Below are positions 26,687-35,818 of a stretch of 64,000 nucleotides of DNA, piece after piece. The translations under genes and the position numbers were made by a program. Origin of the DNA: Tenacibaculum sp. Lineage in GTDB: Bacteria; Bacteroidota; Bacteroidia; Flavobacteriales; Flavobacteriaceae. The DNA is taken from the NCBI GenBank assembly GCA_020629275.1, contig JAHDDQ010000003.1, positions 23,484 to 87,483 on the forward strand. Reading direction: 5' to 3'. Each line of letters starts with the position of its first letter. The stretch's first letter is position 1. The notes beneath the pieces were generated by a model. That model was not told the DNA's origin. It saw only the letters and a program-made list of their open reading frames with translations, and ran no database searches.

Positions 26687-27673
26687 TTAGATATCCAAAA
26701 GTTCTTTTACCTTATCAGGAAAATCAGTAAAACACCCATCTACGTTAGCTTCAAAAAGGAGTACTTTTATTTTTTCTTTAAACGTTGAAAATTTTCCTAA
26801 TTGATCTGCTCTTAGTGTATATGTGTGAACTTTTAATCCGAGTTCATGAGCATCTTCAACCAGTTTTGTGAATGTCCATTTGCCTTCTTTCTTTTGATCT
26901 AGAATTTGTTGGTACCAAGGGCCAATTCCATTGGCATACGTTACAAAATGTTCTAGTCGCGCTTTACTTTGGTCTTTAGGAAACTCGATAAGCTGTACTA
27001 AAAAAAGATCTGTTTTCAATTCTTTCCGAATTCTTTCAAGCTCTTTCGCATCAAAACATTGTAATATACAGTTATCTTTTTTGGCTGTATATCCATAATC
27101 AGCTAAAATATTCACCACAATTTTTGAAATATCTTTTCCATTAGCATTGTGAAACGCGGGATTCTTGATTTCTGGATAAATTCCAATATTTTTCCCTGTA
27201 CTTATATTCAGGCCTTGGATTAGCTCTATCTCTTCTTCAAGTGAATGTAATCTGAATTTTGACTTCCCTTTTGGAAATCTATTAGGATAAAATTGTTTTC
27301 CTGTTTTTGGATTAAAGCGCTCCGATACGTTGAGTTGCTTTAATTCTTCGTAAGTAAAATCAATCACGTAATATTTACCATCCTCTCGTTTTCTACTTGA
27401 ATATTTTTCAGCAACATCGGTAACATCTCCTAGATAAATGTCGTGAATTACGATAGGCACATCGTCTTTACTTAATACTAAATCTTGTTCAATATAATCG
27501 GGTTGCATTGCATACGCCATTACCTTTGCTTCCGTAGTATGTTCAGGTAAATAACCAGAAGCTCCTCGATGTGCTACAATAACTTTAGTTTGCATTCTTG
27601 TTTTTTTTTGGTTCTCTGTTCTCTTACAACAGAAAAAGAATAGTGTAATTATACCAAAAATTACAATTCTCAT
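26687..27673 (-). CDS. glpQ: glycerophosphodiester phosphodiesterase, periplasmic
   Basis: This enzyme hydrolyses glycerophosphodiesters to glycerol-3-phosphate and an alcohol. The 328-residue protein has a hydrophobic export signal ending in two cysteines (ITLFFFCCKR), possibly a lipoprotein site although the box is a weak match. The GDPD TIM barrel shows VIAHRGASGYLPEHT with the catalytic histidine and arginine, then EQDLVLSKDDVPIVIHD carrying the metal-binding E and D and the second catalytic histidine, and IGIYPEIKNP. The extra segment between strands (IDFTYEELKQLNV and HSLEEEIELI) is typical of the GlpQ rather than UgpQ branch. It is a single gene with its own intergenic spaces on both sides. 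Confidence 0.92.
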   Translation of the reverse strand: MRIVIFGIITLFFFCCKRTENQKKTRMQTKVIVAHRGASGYLPEHTTEAKVMAYAMQPDYIEQDLVLSKDDVPIVIHDIYLGDVTDVAEKYSSRKREDGKYYVIDFTYEELKQLNVSERFNPKTGKQFYPNRFPKGKSKFRLHSLEEEIELIQGLNISTGKNIGIYPEIKNPAFHNANGKDISKIVVNILADYGYTAKKDNCILQCFDAKELERIRKELKTDLFLVQLIEFPKDQSKARLEHFVTYANGIGPWYQQILDQKKEGKWTFTKLVEDAHELGLKVHTYTLRADQLGKFSTFKEKIKVLLFEANVDGCFTDFPDKVKELLDI

Positions 27674-27891
27674 TCTTTTGTTAATTTTAGAATTAAAAAA
27701 TAAATTTAGGTATAATTCTTTGGGAAACTCAGATGCTTTGCTTTAATAAAACATTAAGGATTTACTCTTATACTTATTTGAATAACCTACTTTATAACTC
27801 CCGCAAATCATTTTAAATCTAATAGGATTTCATTTTTCATTTCTAAAATGCTATTATATTTTTAACAGACAAAAACCTTTTTTGTTAGTTC

Positions 27892-28815
27892 TCAAAATAT
27901 TGATAGTTCTGTTTCTGTGGTGAAAGTTTCTAAAAACTCCATTCCTCTATAAGAATTTCCTTTTTTATTTAGCTTAGGACTCCAAACTGTAATACAGTAT
28001 TTACCAGGGTAAACAGCTACTATTCCTCCACCTACACCACTTTTCCCTGGTAAACCTACTTTAAAAGAAAACTCTCCAGATTCATCATAAAATCCACAAG
28101 TTTGCATTATAGCATTAACTCTTTTAGTTCTGCCTCTGCTTAATACACTTTCACCCTTTGAGGTTTTAAAATCATTTTTAGCCAAGAACATAAATGTTTT
28201 AGATAATTCTTGACAGCTCATCTCAATTGAGCACATGTGAAAATAAAAATCTAATACTTCTCTGGGTTCATTTTCAATATTTCCAAACGATTTTATGAAG
28301 TTACAAAGTGCTTTATTTCTATATCCTACAGATGCTTCAGACTTTGCTACCTTTTTTGAATATTGAATTTCAGTTGAATCACAGATTTCTTGAACATAAG
28401 TTAGAAAATCTTCTTTTGGATTTTCAAAATGACTTACCAGCATGTCACAAATAACCATAGCTCCTCCATTAATAAATGGATTTCTAGGGATTCCATTATC
28501 TGACTCCAATTGAACTAAAGAGTTGAATGGTGTTCCTGATGGTTCTACTCCAACTCGTTTCCAAATTTTATCTCCAAAAATTTTATACGCCAATCCTAGT
28601 GATATTACTTTAGAGATACTTTGAATCGAAAATTTTGTCTGCCAATCACCGATACCATATTCTTCATTTTCTACAGATAGAAAACAAACACCAAAATTAT
28701 CTGGGTTTATCTTGGCTAATTCTGGAATATAAGTAGCAACTGATCCTTTATTTTCTTCTGAAGAAATATGTTTATAAATGTCTTCTAAAACTTCTTTGTA
28801 ATTGATAATATTCAT
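27892..28815 (-). CDS. glsA: glutaminase
   Basis: Serine-dependent glutaminase A converts glutamine to glutamate and ammonia. The 307-residue length and motif order match the family: Y-I-P-E-L region (VATYIPELAKINPDNFG), the catalytic Ser-x-x-Lys in FSIQSISKVISL, VGVEPSGTPFNSLVQLE, NPFINGGAMVICDML, and the late GLPGKSGVGGGIVAVYPGK loop. No signal peptide is present, so it is cytoplasmic. It lies upstream of nothing obviously linked; the next gene in the same direction (glpQ) is 218 bases away. Codon use is like that of neighbouring genes. Confidence 0.96.
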   Translation of the reverse strand: MNIINYKEVLEDIYKHISSEENKGSVATYIPELAKINPDNFGVCFLSVENEEYGIGDWQTKFSIQSISKVISLGLAYKIFGDKIWKRVGVEPSGTPFNSLVQLESDNGIPRNPFINGGAMVICDMLVSHFENPKEDFLTYVQEICDSTEIQYSKKVAKSEASVGYRNKALCNFIKSFGNIENEPREVLDFYFHMCSIEMSCQELSKTFMFLAKNDFKTSKGESVLSRGRTKRVNAIMQTCGFYDESGEFSFKVGLPGKSGVGGGIVAVYPGKYCITVWSPKLNKKGNSYRGMEFLETFTTETELSIF

Positions 28816-28905
28816 AAATATTTTTTTGCAATAAACTTTTACCTAAACAGAAATCATAAAAATAACTATCTTATAATTAGTTTACTATAGAATACTAAAA
28901 TAAAT

Positions 28906-28933
28906 AAAGGCTACTTCTTTTGAAATAGCCTTT
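28906..28933 (-). terminator. terminator of purF
   Basis: On the minus strand AAAGGCTATTTC pairs with GAAGTAGCCTTT (one mismatch) around an AAAA loop and is followed by an A/T-rich TTTATTTATTTT tail, about 34 bases after the purF stop. Confidence 0.8.
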
Positions 28934-28966
28934 GATTTGAATGAATACTTATTAAATATTGGTTAG

Positions 28967-30865
28967 TTAATAAGCTCTTGTATTGTTTCCTTCGTAAAAA
29001 TTAATAAATGCCTGATTCACTACTCTATGACCACCATTTGTAGGATAATCACCTGTAAAATACCAATCACCTTTATGTTTAGGGCATGCTTTGTGTAAAC
29101 CTTCAACAGTTTGATAAATAATTTCTACTTCAGCATTTACTTCTTCGGTTTTTAGCATTTCGGCAATTTTACCTGAAATTTCTTCATTGGTAAATGGAGC
29201 GTAGATTTCTTTTACATGATTAATAATGTCTTTATCATCACTAACCTGTTGGGCTTTACACTTGTTATAAACTTCTTCGACTAATGCGTACTGATTTGTT
29301 TCTTTTAACAACTCTAAAGCGGCTTTAAAAGCAATAAAATCTCCTATTCTTACCATGTCTATTCCATAACAATCTGGATAACGAATTTGTGGTGCAGAAG
29401 AAACTACGATAATCTTTTTTGGTGATAATCGGTCAACTATTTTAATAATACTCTTCTTAAGCGTTGTACCTCTAACAATACTATCATCGATTATTACTAA
29501 ATTATCTGTGGGTTTTACAACTCCGTATGTAACATCATATACATGTGCCACTAAATCGTCTCTACTACTATCATCGGTAATAAAAGTTCTTAGCTTTGCA
29601 TCTTTAATTGCTATTTTTTCAAAACGTGGTCTTTCCGTTAAGATATCGGTAACTGTTTCGGCAGACAACTTTCCTCCTCCTGCTAATATTTTAGCTGTTT
29701 TTTGTTGGTTTAATACATCTTCAGCAGCTTCCATCATTCCATAAAAAGAGGTTTCAGCAGTATTTGGAATATACGTAAACACAGTATTTGAAATATCGTC
29801 ATTGATAGATTTTAATATCTCTGGAAAAACAAATTTCCCTAACTTTTTTCTCTCTTGGTAAATATCCGCATCACTACCTCTTGAAAAATAAATACGCTCG
29901 AATGAACATGATAATTTTTCTCGTTTTTTCATAACTCTCTCTAAAGAGGTTGTTCCATTCTTTTTAATAATTAAAGCTTTTCCTCTTGGTAATTCTTTAA
30001 TCGTATCAATAGGAACATTAAATGTAGTTTGGATAACTGGTCGTTCAGATGCCACAACAACAACTTCATCATCTTGATACCAAAATGCTGGACGAATTCC
30101 TGAAGGATCTCTAAGCACAAATGCATCTCCATGACCCAATAATCCTGCCATGGCATAGCCTCCATCCCAATTTTTAGATGATCTTTTTAAAATTCGTTGA
30201 ATGTCTAAATTTTCTTCTATATAAGGTGATGCTTGTTTTTTATTAAAGCCTGCTGATTTTGCTTTTTTATAGGTGTCAGCTACTTCATCTTCTAAAAAAT
30301 GTCCGATTTTTTCCATCACTGTAACTGTATCTGTAGCTTCTTTTGGATGTTGCCCTAATGTAATTAATTCTTGCATTAATTGCTTCGAATTCGTCATATT
30401 AAAGTTTCCTGCAACAATTAAATTTTTATGTTTCCAGTTACTTTGACGTAGAAACGGATGTACATTTTCAATACTATTTCCACCAAAAGTTCCATAACGT
30501 ACATGACCCAAAAATAAGTTTCCTATGTATGGCATATGCTCTTCTTGCCATTTTACATCGTCTAACTTATCTTCGTTGTTATCAAAAATCGTATTAATCC
30601 TATTGTTAATCTGACTAAAAACATCTTGAATAGGTTGTGTTTTGTTAGAACGTATTCTACTAATGTAACGTGTACCTTGATCAACATTAAACTTTATACT
30701 GGCCAAACCAGCCCCATCTTGACCTCTGTTATGTTGCTTTTCCATTAACAAATATAATTTGTTCAATCCATAAAAGGCCGTACCATATTTGTCTTTGTAA
30801 TACTGAAGTGGTTTTAATAATCTGACTAAAGCAATACCACATTCATGTTTTAAAACGTCACTCAT
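28967..30865 (-). CDS. purF: amidophosphoribosyltransferase
   Basis: PurF catalyses the first committed step of purine synthesis, making phosphoribosylamine from PRPP and glutamine. The 632-residue protein is the long form seen in Bacteroidota. The N-terminal class II glutamine amidotransferase has its nucleophile at Cys9 (KHECGIALVRL), which implies removal of an 8-residue propeptide, and NRGQDGAGLA and GHVRYGT follow. The phosphoribosyltransferase half carries the PRPP-binding loop NLVIIDDSIVRGTTLK. A C-terminal extension of about 90 residues ends with CPKHKGDWYFTGDYPTNGGH. It is transcribed after the PfkB kinase gene, but a terminator lies in the 80-base gap, so purF probably has its own promoter. 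Confidence 0.95.
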   Translation of the reverse strand: MSDVLKHECGIALVRLLKPLQYYKDKYGTAFYGLNKLYLLMEKQHNRGQDGAGLASIKFNVDQGTRYISRIRSNKTQPIQDVFSQINNRINTIFDNNEDKLDDVKWQEEHMPYIGNLFLGHVRYGTFGGNSIENVHPFLRQSNWKHKNLIVAGNFNMTNSKQLMQELITLGQHPKEATDTVTVMEKIGHFLEDEVADTYKKAKSAGFNKKQASPYIEENLDIQRILKRSSKNWDGGYAMAGLLGHGDAFVLRDPSGIRPAFWYQDDEVVVVASERPVIQTTFNVPIDTIKELPRGKALIIKKNGTTSLERVMKKREKLSCSFERIYFSRGSDADIYQERKKLGKFVFPEILKSINDDISNTVFTYIPNTAETSFYGMMEAAEDVLNQQKTAKILAGGGKLSAETVTDILTERPRFEKIAIKDAKLRTFITDDSSRDDLVAHVYDVTYGVVKPTDNLVIIDDSIVRGTTLKKSIIKIVDRLSPKKIIVVSSAPQIRYPDCYGIDMVRIGDFIAFKAALELLKETNQYALVEEVYNKCKAQQVSDDKDIINHVKEIYAPFTNEEISGKIAEMLKTEEVNAEVEIIYQTVEGLHKACPKHKGDWYFTGDYPTNGGHRVVNQAFINFYEGNNTRAY

Positions 30866-30911
30866 TATTCTTAATTCTTATTGTTGTGTTGTTTGTGTGT
30901 TTTTGTTGTTA

Positions 30912-30943
30912 AAAAAAATCCGCACAGAAAAGTGCGGATTTTT
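30912..30943 (-). terminator. terminator of the PfkB kinase gene
   Basis: A GC-rich perfect stem (AATCCGCAC / GTGCGGATT) with a 6-base loop is flanked by A and T runs, two bases past the kinase stop codon on the minus strand. It separates the kinase from purF. Confidence 0.9.
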
Positions 30944-30945
30944 AA

Positions 30946-31872
30946 TTATGTTAATTCTATATCAAATTGTGTCAACTGTTTAAATAGTTGCAAACGGGTT
31001 TGCATCTCTTCCTTCGATAGTTCTTCCATTCGCTGTGTTCCAAATTTCTCTACACAAAACGATGCCAAATTTGAACCGTAAATAATAGCATTCTTCATGT
31101 TCTCGAAAGAATAGTTTTCTGTTTTTGCTATGTAACCACAAAAACCACCTGCAAAGGTATCTCCTGCTCCTGTAGGGTCAAAAACTTCTGCTAAAGGTAA
31201 TGCTGGTGCGAAAAACATTTTTCCTTCATTGAATAATAGTGCTCCGTGCTCTCCTTTTTTAATAACAACATGCTTAGGACCCATCTCATGAATCTTTTTT
31301 GCTGCATTTACTAAAGAATACTCACCACTTAACTGACGAGCTTCTTCATCGTTAATTGTAATTACATCTACTCTTTTTAATACTTCATGTAAATCATCTA
31401 AAGCAATGTCCATCCAAAAGTTCATCGTATCTAGAACCACTAACTTTGGGCGTTCATTCATTTGATCTAATACAGATGCTTGTGTTAATGGATGTAAATT
31501 CCCTAACATAACTATTGGTGCATCTTTGAAACTCTCAGGAACAACTGGCTGAAAATGTTCTAAAACATTCAATTCAGTAATTAAAGTATCTCTAGAATTC
31601 ATATCGTTGTGGTATTTTCCACTCCAAAAGAACGTTTTGCCTTCTTTTACAACTTCTATACCTGAAGTATCGATTCCTTTTTCTTCCATCATATCTAGAT
31701 ATGATTGAGAAAAATCTCCACCTACTACAGAAACAACTCCTGTTTTTACTCCAAATTGAGATGCTGCCAAACCAACAAAGGTTCCTGAACCTCCTAAAAT
31801 TTTATCTGTTTTTCCAAAAGGTGTTTCAATAGCATCAAATGCAACAGTACCTACTGCTAATAATTTACTCAT
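30946..31872 (-). CDS. PfkB-family carbohydrate/nucleoside kinase
   Basis: This 308-residue cytosolic kinase phosphorylates a sugar or nucleoside with ATP. The N-terminal glycine-rich PfkB signature is present as LGGSGTFVGLAASQFG. The C-terminal signature DPTGAGDTFAGGFCG contains the catalytic aspartate and anion hole, and TINDEEARQLSG sits in the expected middle position. Substrate cannot be deduced: adenosine, ribose, fructose-type and inosine kinases share these motifs. It is often next to purF in Flavobacteria as far as I recall, which would favour a purine nucleoside link, but that is inference. The gene is divergent from sufE. Confidence 0.88.
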   Translation of the reverse strand: MSKLLAVGTVAFDAIETPFGKTDKILGGSGTFVGLAASQFGVKTGVVSVVGGDFSQSYLDMMEEKGIDTSGIEVVKEGKTFFWSGKYHNDMNSRDTLITELNVLEHFQPVVPESFKDAPIVMLGNLHPLTQASVLDQMNERPKLVVLDTMNFWMDIALDDLHEVLKRVDVITINDEEARQLSGEYSLVNAAKKIHEMGPKHVVIKKGEHGALLFNEGKMFFAPALPLAEVFDPTGAGDTFAGGFCGYIAKTENYSFENMKNAIIYGSNLASFCVEKFGTQRMEELSKEEMQTRLQLFKQLTQFDIELT

Positions 31873-31978
31873 TTCTTAATTTTCTTTTGTCATTAATGAA
31901 TAAAATAAAGAAGTAATTTGTTAGTATTACGAATCACTTCACTATGTTCAAAATGACGTTTATCTTAAATTTAATACG

Positions 31979-31986
31979 TAATTTTG
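31979..31986 (+). promoter_or_regulatory. -7 element of the sufE operon
   Basis: TAATTTTG matches TANNTTTG and lies 51 bases before the sufE start codon. No good -33 TTG is seen at the expected distance. Confidence 0.4.
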
Positions 31987-32037
31987 CATCTTATAAAGGC
32001 ACAAACTAATTATAAAGTGCAAAAATAGTTCTAAAAA

Positions 32038-32460
32038 ATGACTATCAAAGAAATACAAGAAGAAATTATAGATGAGTTTTCAATGTTTGATGATTGGATG
32101 GAGCGTTATGAATATATAATTGACTTAGGAAAATCTTTACCTCTTATTGAACCTGAATACAAAGTTGATACCAACTTAATAAAAGGTTGCCAATCTAAAG
32201 TATGGTTACGTTCTGAAATCGAAGGGCAACACTTAATCTTTAGTGCAGATAGTGATGCCATTTTAACAAAAGGAATTGTAGCTTTACTTTTACGTGTGTA
32301 CTCAAACCAAGAACCACAAGCAATTTTAAAAGCTGACACTAGTTTTATTGATGAAATTGGCTTGAAAGAACATTTGAGTCCTACCAGAGCTAACGGACTT
32401 GTTTCTATGGTAAAACAAATAAAAATGGATGCGATTGCTCAACAAACTAGAATTAGTTAA
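32038..32460 (+). CDS. sufE: SufE cysteine-desulfurase sulfur acceptor
   Basis: SufE takes persulfide sulfur from SufS and passes it to the SufBCD scaffold during iron-sulfur cluster assembly. The 140-residue length is standard. The family opening (EIIDEFSMFDDWMERYEYII, LGKSLP) is followed by the active cysteine in NLIKGCQSKVWL and, near the C-terminus, LSPTRANGLVSMV. It is the first gene of a three-gene run with a SufT-like protein and DUF2480 (18- and 2-base gaps). The rest of the suf cluster is not in the window. Confidence 0.95.
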   Translation: MTIKEIQEEIIDEFSMFDDWMERYEYIIDLGKSLPLIEPEYKVDTNLIKGCQSKVWLRSEIEGQHLIFSADSDAILTKGIVALLLRVYSNQEPQAILKADTSFIDEIGLKEHLSPTRANGLVSMVKQIKMDAIAQQTRIS

Positions 32461-32478
32461 CAATTAAGCTTATTAGTG

Positions 32479-32799
32479 ATGACAGAAGAAAATTTAGAAG
32501 CATTAGGAGATAAAATAGTTCGTGTATTAAAGACAATATTTGATCCTGAAATTCCAGTAGATATATATGAATTAGGATTAATTTATGACGTTTTTGTCTC
32601 TGAAGAGAATGATGCTAAAATATTAATGACACTAACCTCTCCTAATTGTCCTGTTGCAGAAACGCTTCCTGTGGAAGTTGAGGACAAGGTAAAAACCTTA
32701 AAAGAGATTAACGACTGTGAAGTAGAAATTACATTTGATCCTACATGGACTCAAGATATGATGAGTGAAGAGGCTAAACTGGAATTAGGAATGTTGTAA
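32479..32799 (+). CDS. sufT: SufT / MIP18 (DUF59) family Fe-S assembly protein
   Basis: This 106-residue protein is a stand-alone DUF59/MIP18 domain, a factor for maturation of iron-sulfur proteins. Typical phrases are IFDPEIPVDIYELGLIYDV and LTSPNCPVAETLP, the latter holding the conserved cysteine, then VEITFDPTWTQDMMSEEAK. The ATG at 32479 is preferred to a GTG one codon earlier. It lies 18 bases after sufE and two bases before DUF2480, an arrangement that supports the role in Fe-S biogenesis. Confidence 0.9.
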   Translation: MTEENLEALGDKIVRVLKTIFDPEIPVDIYELGLIYDVFVSEENDAKILMTLTSPNCPVAETLPVEVEDKVKTLKEINDCEVEITFDPTWTQDMMSEEAKLELGML

Positions 32800-32801
32800 A
32801 T

Positions 32802-33308
32802 ATGGCAGAAGAAATTATCAATAGAGTTGCAAATAGCAAATTAATCACCATTGATTTAGAAGATTTTTATTTAGATGGAAAACGTGTAGTTTTTGATATT
32901 AAAGACTGGTTATTCGAAGGTTTATTATTGCGTGAAAAAGAATTTAGAGCTCATGTTAAAAATCACGATTGGTCGTTATATACAGATTCATTCGTTGCTT
33001 TATCTTGTTCATCAGATGCTATAATACCTTCTTGGGCTTATTTACTTATTACTGCTGAACTCACTAATTTTGCAAAAAAAGTAGTTATAGGAAACCTTGA
33101 GCTTTTAGAAACTGTTATTTTTAATGAAGTGCTTTTTACTTTAAATATTGATGAGTTTGAAAACAAGCCTGTTATAATTAAAGGGTGTAGTAATAAGCCT
33201 ATTCCTGAAAGTGCGTATACTATGCTAATTAGTAAGATACAACCAATAGCTAAATCTATTATGTACGGTGAAGCATGCTCTACAGTTCCTCTTTTTAAGA
33301 AGAAGTAA
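32802..33308 (+). CDS. DUF2480 family protein
   Basis: The 168-residue soluble protein matches the Bacteroidota-restricted DUF2480 family. It opens with EEIINRVANSKLITIDLEDF, then LFEGLLLREKEFR, and has the conserved CSSDAIIPSWAYLLI and later VIIKGCSNKPIPESAY. Three cysteines are in conserved-looking positions, which would suit a role in metal or sulfur handling, but the function is unknown. Its place two bases after the SufT gene implies cotranscription and a link to Fe-S assembly (inference from context). Confidence 0.88.
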   Translation: MAEEIINRVANSKLITIDLEDFYLDGKRVVFDIKDWLFEGLLLREKEFRAHVKNHDWSLYTDSFVALSCSSDAIIPSWAYLLITAELTNFAKKVVIGNLELLETVIFNEVLFTLNIDEFENKPVIIKGCSNKPIPESAYTMLISKIQPIAKSIMYGEACSTVPLFKKK

Positions 33309-33327
33309 AAGCTATACTACAATACTA

Positions 33328-33371
33328 AATCAGTGTAAAAACTATGATTCAAATAGTTTTTTACACTGATT
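33328..33371 (+). terminator. terminator of the sufE-sufT-DUF2480 operon
   Basis: AATCAGTGTAAAAACTAT pairs with ATAGTTTTTTACACTGATT (one bulge) around a short loop, about 20 bases after the DUF2480 stop, and is followed by a T-rich tail. Confidence 0.8.
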
Positions 33372-33502
33372 ATTTTTCAAAAACAAAAACTAACACACAA
33401 TTATAATTAACTGAAATACAATTAGATTCAGTTTTTTCGTTATACTTTTATTGAATTTTGATCATATCTACTATTGAAAATAGTGACTTTTATACATTCA
33501 TA

Positions 33503-33533
33503 TTGTCTAAAATCTAAGTAAAGCGTATTTTTG
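33503..33533 (+). promoter_or_regulatory. Bacteroidota promoter of the DUF3078 gene
   Basis: TTG at 33503-33505 is followed after 20 bases by TATTTTTG at 33526-33533, a full match to the -33/-7 pattern of Bacteroidota. The ATG is 29 bases downstream of the -7 box. This is the clearest promoter in the window. Confidence 0.65.
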
Positions 33534-33562
33534 CGCCCTTAAAAAATCAAAAAATAGAAACA

Positions 33563-34390
33563 ATGAAAAAATTATTAGCTATTACAGTTTTATTTGGAGC
33601 ATTAACGATTTCTGCTCAAGATAAAAAAGAAGAGCCAAAAGAAGGATGGAAAAAAGGTGGTAATATCTCTTTCCTATTCAACCAATCAGCATTTAACAAT
33701 TGGTTAGCTGGAGGTACAAACAACATCTCTGGTACCTTAGGTTTAAACTACGACTTCAACTACACTAAAGGTGATTGGACTTGGGATAATAAAATTATCG
33801 CATCTTACGGTGTTACAAAATTAAAAGGACAAGGTGCTCAAAAAACAGATGATCGTTTTGAACTTAACTCTTTAGCTGGTAAAAGAGCTTCAGAGTACTG
33901 GTACTACTCTGCTTTCTTTAATTTTAAAACTCAAATGTCTTCAACAGACGTTAGTGGAACACAGCTATCTCATTTTTTCTCTCCTGCTTACTTCCAGTTT
34001 GGACCAGGTATGCTTTGGAAAAAATCGGATAACTTAAAGATTAATATTGCTCCTGCAACCTCTAAACTTGTAGTTTTATCTGAAGATTTGGCACCTGCAT
34101 TTGGTGTTGAAGCTGGAGAATCAACTAGATATGAATTAGGTGCTTCTGTAAGTGGATACTATAAATTTGATATCATGAAAAATGTATCTGTAGAAAATAT
34201 TTTAAACTTATATAGTAACTATATAGAAGATTTTCAAAATGTAGATCTTGATTATACTGTTAATATTGTAATGAAAATCAACAAGTATTTATCTGCAAAC
34301 TTAGCTCTTCAGACTATTTATGATGACAATGCTTTTAAAGGATTTCAAACAAGAGAAGTATTTGGTTTAGGTATAAACTATACTTTCTAA
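33563..34390 (+). CDS. DUF3078 outer-membrane-type protein
   Basis: The 275-residue protein starts with a signal peptide (MKKLLAITVLFGALTISAQ). The mature part is rich in aromatic-ended alternating strands (SFLFNQSAFNNWLAGGTN near the start, then WTWDNKIIASYG) and ends with the aromatic-terminated strand GLGINYTF, as expected for an outer-membrane beta-barrel. The FNNWLAGG phrase is typical of DUF3078. Function is unknown. It has a strong promoter upstream and a strong terminator downstream, so it is an independently and probably highly expressed gene. Confidence 0.9.
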   Translation: MKKLLAITVLFGALTISAQDKKEEPKEGWKKGGNISFLFNQSAFNNWLAGGTNNISGTLGLNYDFNYTKGDWTWDNKIIASYGVTKLKGQGAQKTDDRFELNSLAGKRASEYWYYSAFFNFKTQMSSTDVSGTQLSHFFSPAYFQFGPGMLWKKSDNLKINIAPATSKLVVLSEDLAPAFGVEAGESTRYELGASVSGYYKFDIMKNVSVENILNLYSNYIEDFQNVDLDYTVNIVMKINKYLSANLALQTIYDDNAFKGFQTREVFGLGINYTF

Positions 34391-34415
34391 GATCAACTTC
34401 TTTTCAAAGAATAAT

Positions 34416-34447
34416 AAAACCTCAAGTACTAGTACTTGAGGTTTTTT
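34416..34447 (+). terminator. terminator of the DUF3078 gene
   Basis: AAAACCTCAAGTACT is mirrored exactly by AGTACTTGAGGTTTT and followed by further T residues, 25 bases after the stop codon. Confidence 0.93.
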
Positions 34448-34478
34448 ATTTTCTTTATTTTTACTAAAATTTTAAAAT

Positions 34479-35552
34479 ATGACTTTACTCATTATCTACG
34501 TAGTATTATCGATTTCCTTCTCCTTTCTATGCTCAATCTTAGAAGCTGTCTTACTAAGTATAACTCCTACATTCATAAATGTTAAGAAGAAAGAAGGAAA
34601 AGCCTATGCTAAAGACTTAGAAGAATTAAAAAAAGACGTTGACAAACCTTTAATAGCTATACTTACTTTAAATACCATAGCCCATACAGTTGGGGCTATC
34701 TTAGTTGGAGTTCAGGCTGAAAAACTTCCTTATAAGTTTGAAATCTTAGGAATAAACACAGTAGGTTGGGTTTCTGCTATTATGACTTTTCTAATTTTAG
34801 TAGTGTCTGAAATTATTCCTAAAACCATTGGGGCTACTTACTGGAAAAGCCTAGGTAATTTTACAGCTAAAACTTTAAATGGTCTTATTTTTCCTTTAAA
34901 ATGGACAGGTATTTTATGGGTGTTACAATTAACCACAAAAATTATTGGTGGTAAAGGTGCACACGGTTCTAGTGTTTTAAGTAGAGAAGATTTCTCTACT
35001 ATGACTGAAATAGCGGAAAAAGAGGGTGTTTTTCAAAAAAATGAAAGTAAGGTTATAAAAAACATGCTGAATTTTAAGAAAATTACAACAAGGCATGTTA
35101 TGACACCTAGAACAGTTTTAAAAATAGCTGATGCTTCGCAGACTATACAAGAGTTTTTCGATGAAAATGCAAATCTTCGCTTTTCTCGTATTCCTTTGTA
35201 TGCAGAGAACCAAGATAATATTAATGGATATTTCTTAAAAGATCAGCTCTTAGAAGCTATAATAAGAGGTAAAGGAAATGAAAAACTAGCTTCAATTAAA
35301 CGTGACATTATTGTTACAAGTAGAGATCTACCAATTCCTGATTTATTTGATCAATTTATAGCACAAAGAGAACATGTCGCTTTGGTTGTAGATGAATACG
35401 GATCGGTAAGTGGTTTAGTTACTCAAGAAGATGTTATTGAAACATTGTTAGGTTTAGAAATTATGGATGAAAGTGACAATGTCGCTGACCTACAAATTTT
35501 AGCAAGGCGAAGTTGGGAACAGCGTGCCAAGCGTTTAGGAATCATAGAATAA
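34479..35552 (+). CDS. CNNM/CorC-like membrane protein with CBS pair
   Basis: This 357-residue inner-membrane protein has an N-terminal CNNM (DUF21) domain with about four hydrophobic segments (LLIIYVVLSISFSFLCSILE, then ILTLNTIAHTVGAILVGV, and AIMTFLILVVSEIIPKTIG, which contains the family's SEIIPK motif). A CBS pair follows (VMTPRTVLKIADASQTIQEF and HVALVVDEYGSVSGLVTQED). The C-terminal CorC/HlyC domain found in longer relatives is absent. CNNM/CorC proteins act in Mg2+ or Co2+ transport or homeostasis, and here the ion is unproven. The gene is flanked by strong terminators on both sides. Confidence 0.92.
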   Translation: MTLLIIYVVLSISFSFLCSILEAVLLSITPTFINVKKKEGKAYAKDLEELKKDVDKPLIAILTLNTIAHTVGAILVGVQAEKLPYKFEILGINTVGWVSAIMTFLILVVSEIIPKTIGATYWKSLGNFTAKTLNGLIFPLKWTGILWVLQLTTKIIGGKGAHGSSVLSREDFSTMTEIAEKEGVFQKNESKVIKNMLNFKKITTRHVMTPRTVLKIADASQTIQEFFDENANLRFSRIPLYAENQDNINGYFLKDQLLEAIIRGKGNEKLASIKRDIIVTSRDLPIPDLFDQFIAQREHVALVVDEYGSVSGLVTQEDVIETLLGLEIMDESDNVADLQILARRSWEQRAKRLGIIE

Positions 35553-35573
35553 CTCATTAAATATATATCACTT

Positions 35574-35609
35574 AAAAACACCTAGATAGCAAACTATCTA
35601 GGTGTTTTT
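35574..35609 (+). terminator. terminator of the CNNM gene
   Basis: AAAAACACCTAGATAG pairs perfectly with CTATCTAGGTGTTTTT around a CAAA loop, 21 bases after the stop codon. Confidence 0.93.
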
Positions 35610-35768
35610 AATTTACAGTGTTTTCCGCTTTAATTAACACTGTTTCTAAGTCTATTTATAATTTTAAAGCTACCTTTTATTGATTTATTATTTTAAAAGC
35701 TAAGAAGTCTTATTTTAAACCTTATTAAATAATCTCTTATGCTATAAACCTACTTGTTTCTTTACGTA

Positions 35769-35794
35769 TAAAAAAACCAGAGAAAATTCTCTGG
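35769..35794 (-). terminator. terminator of the first TonB-dependent receptor gene
   Basis: On the minus strand CCAGAGAA pairs with TTCTCTGG across a two-base loop and runs into a T tract (A run at 35769-35776 on the plus strand), 25 bases after the receptor stop. Confidence 0.85.
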
Positions 35795-35818
35795 CTCTTT
35801 TATATTTAGCTTGGTTTA

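Noticed and set aside
28967..30865. Cys9 rather than Cys2 as PurF nucleophile thought to be a wrong start
   Set aside because: Processed propeptides are known in PurF-type enzymes, and no in-frame ATG lies nearer the cysteine.
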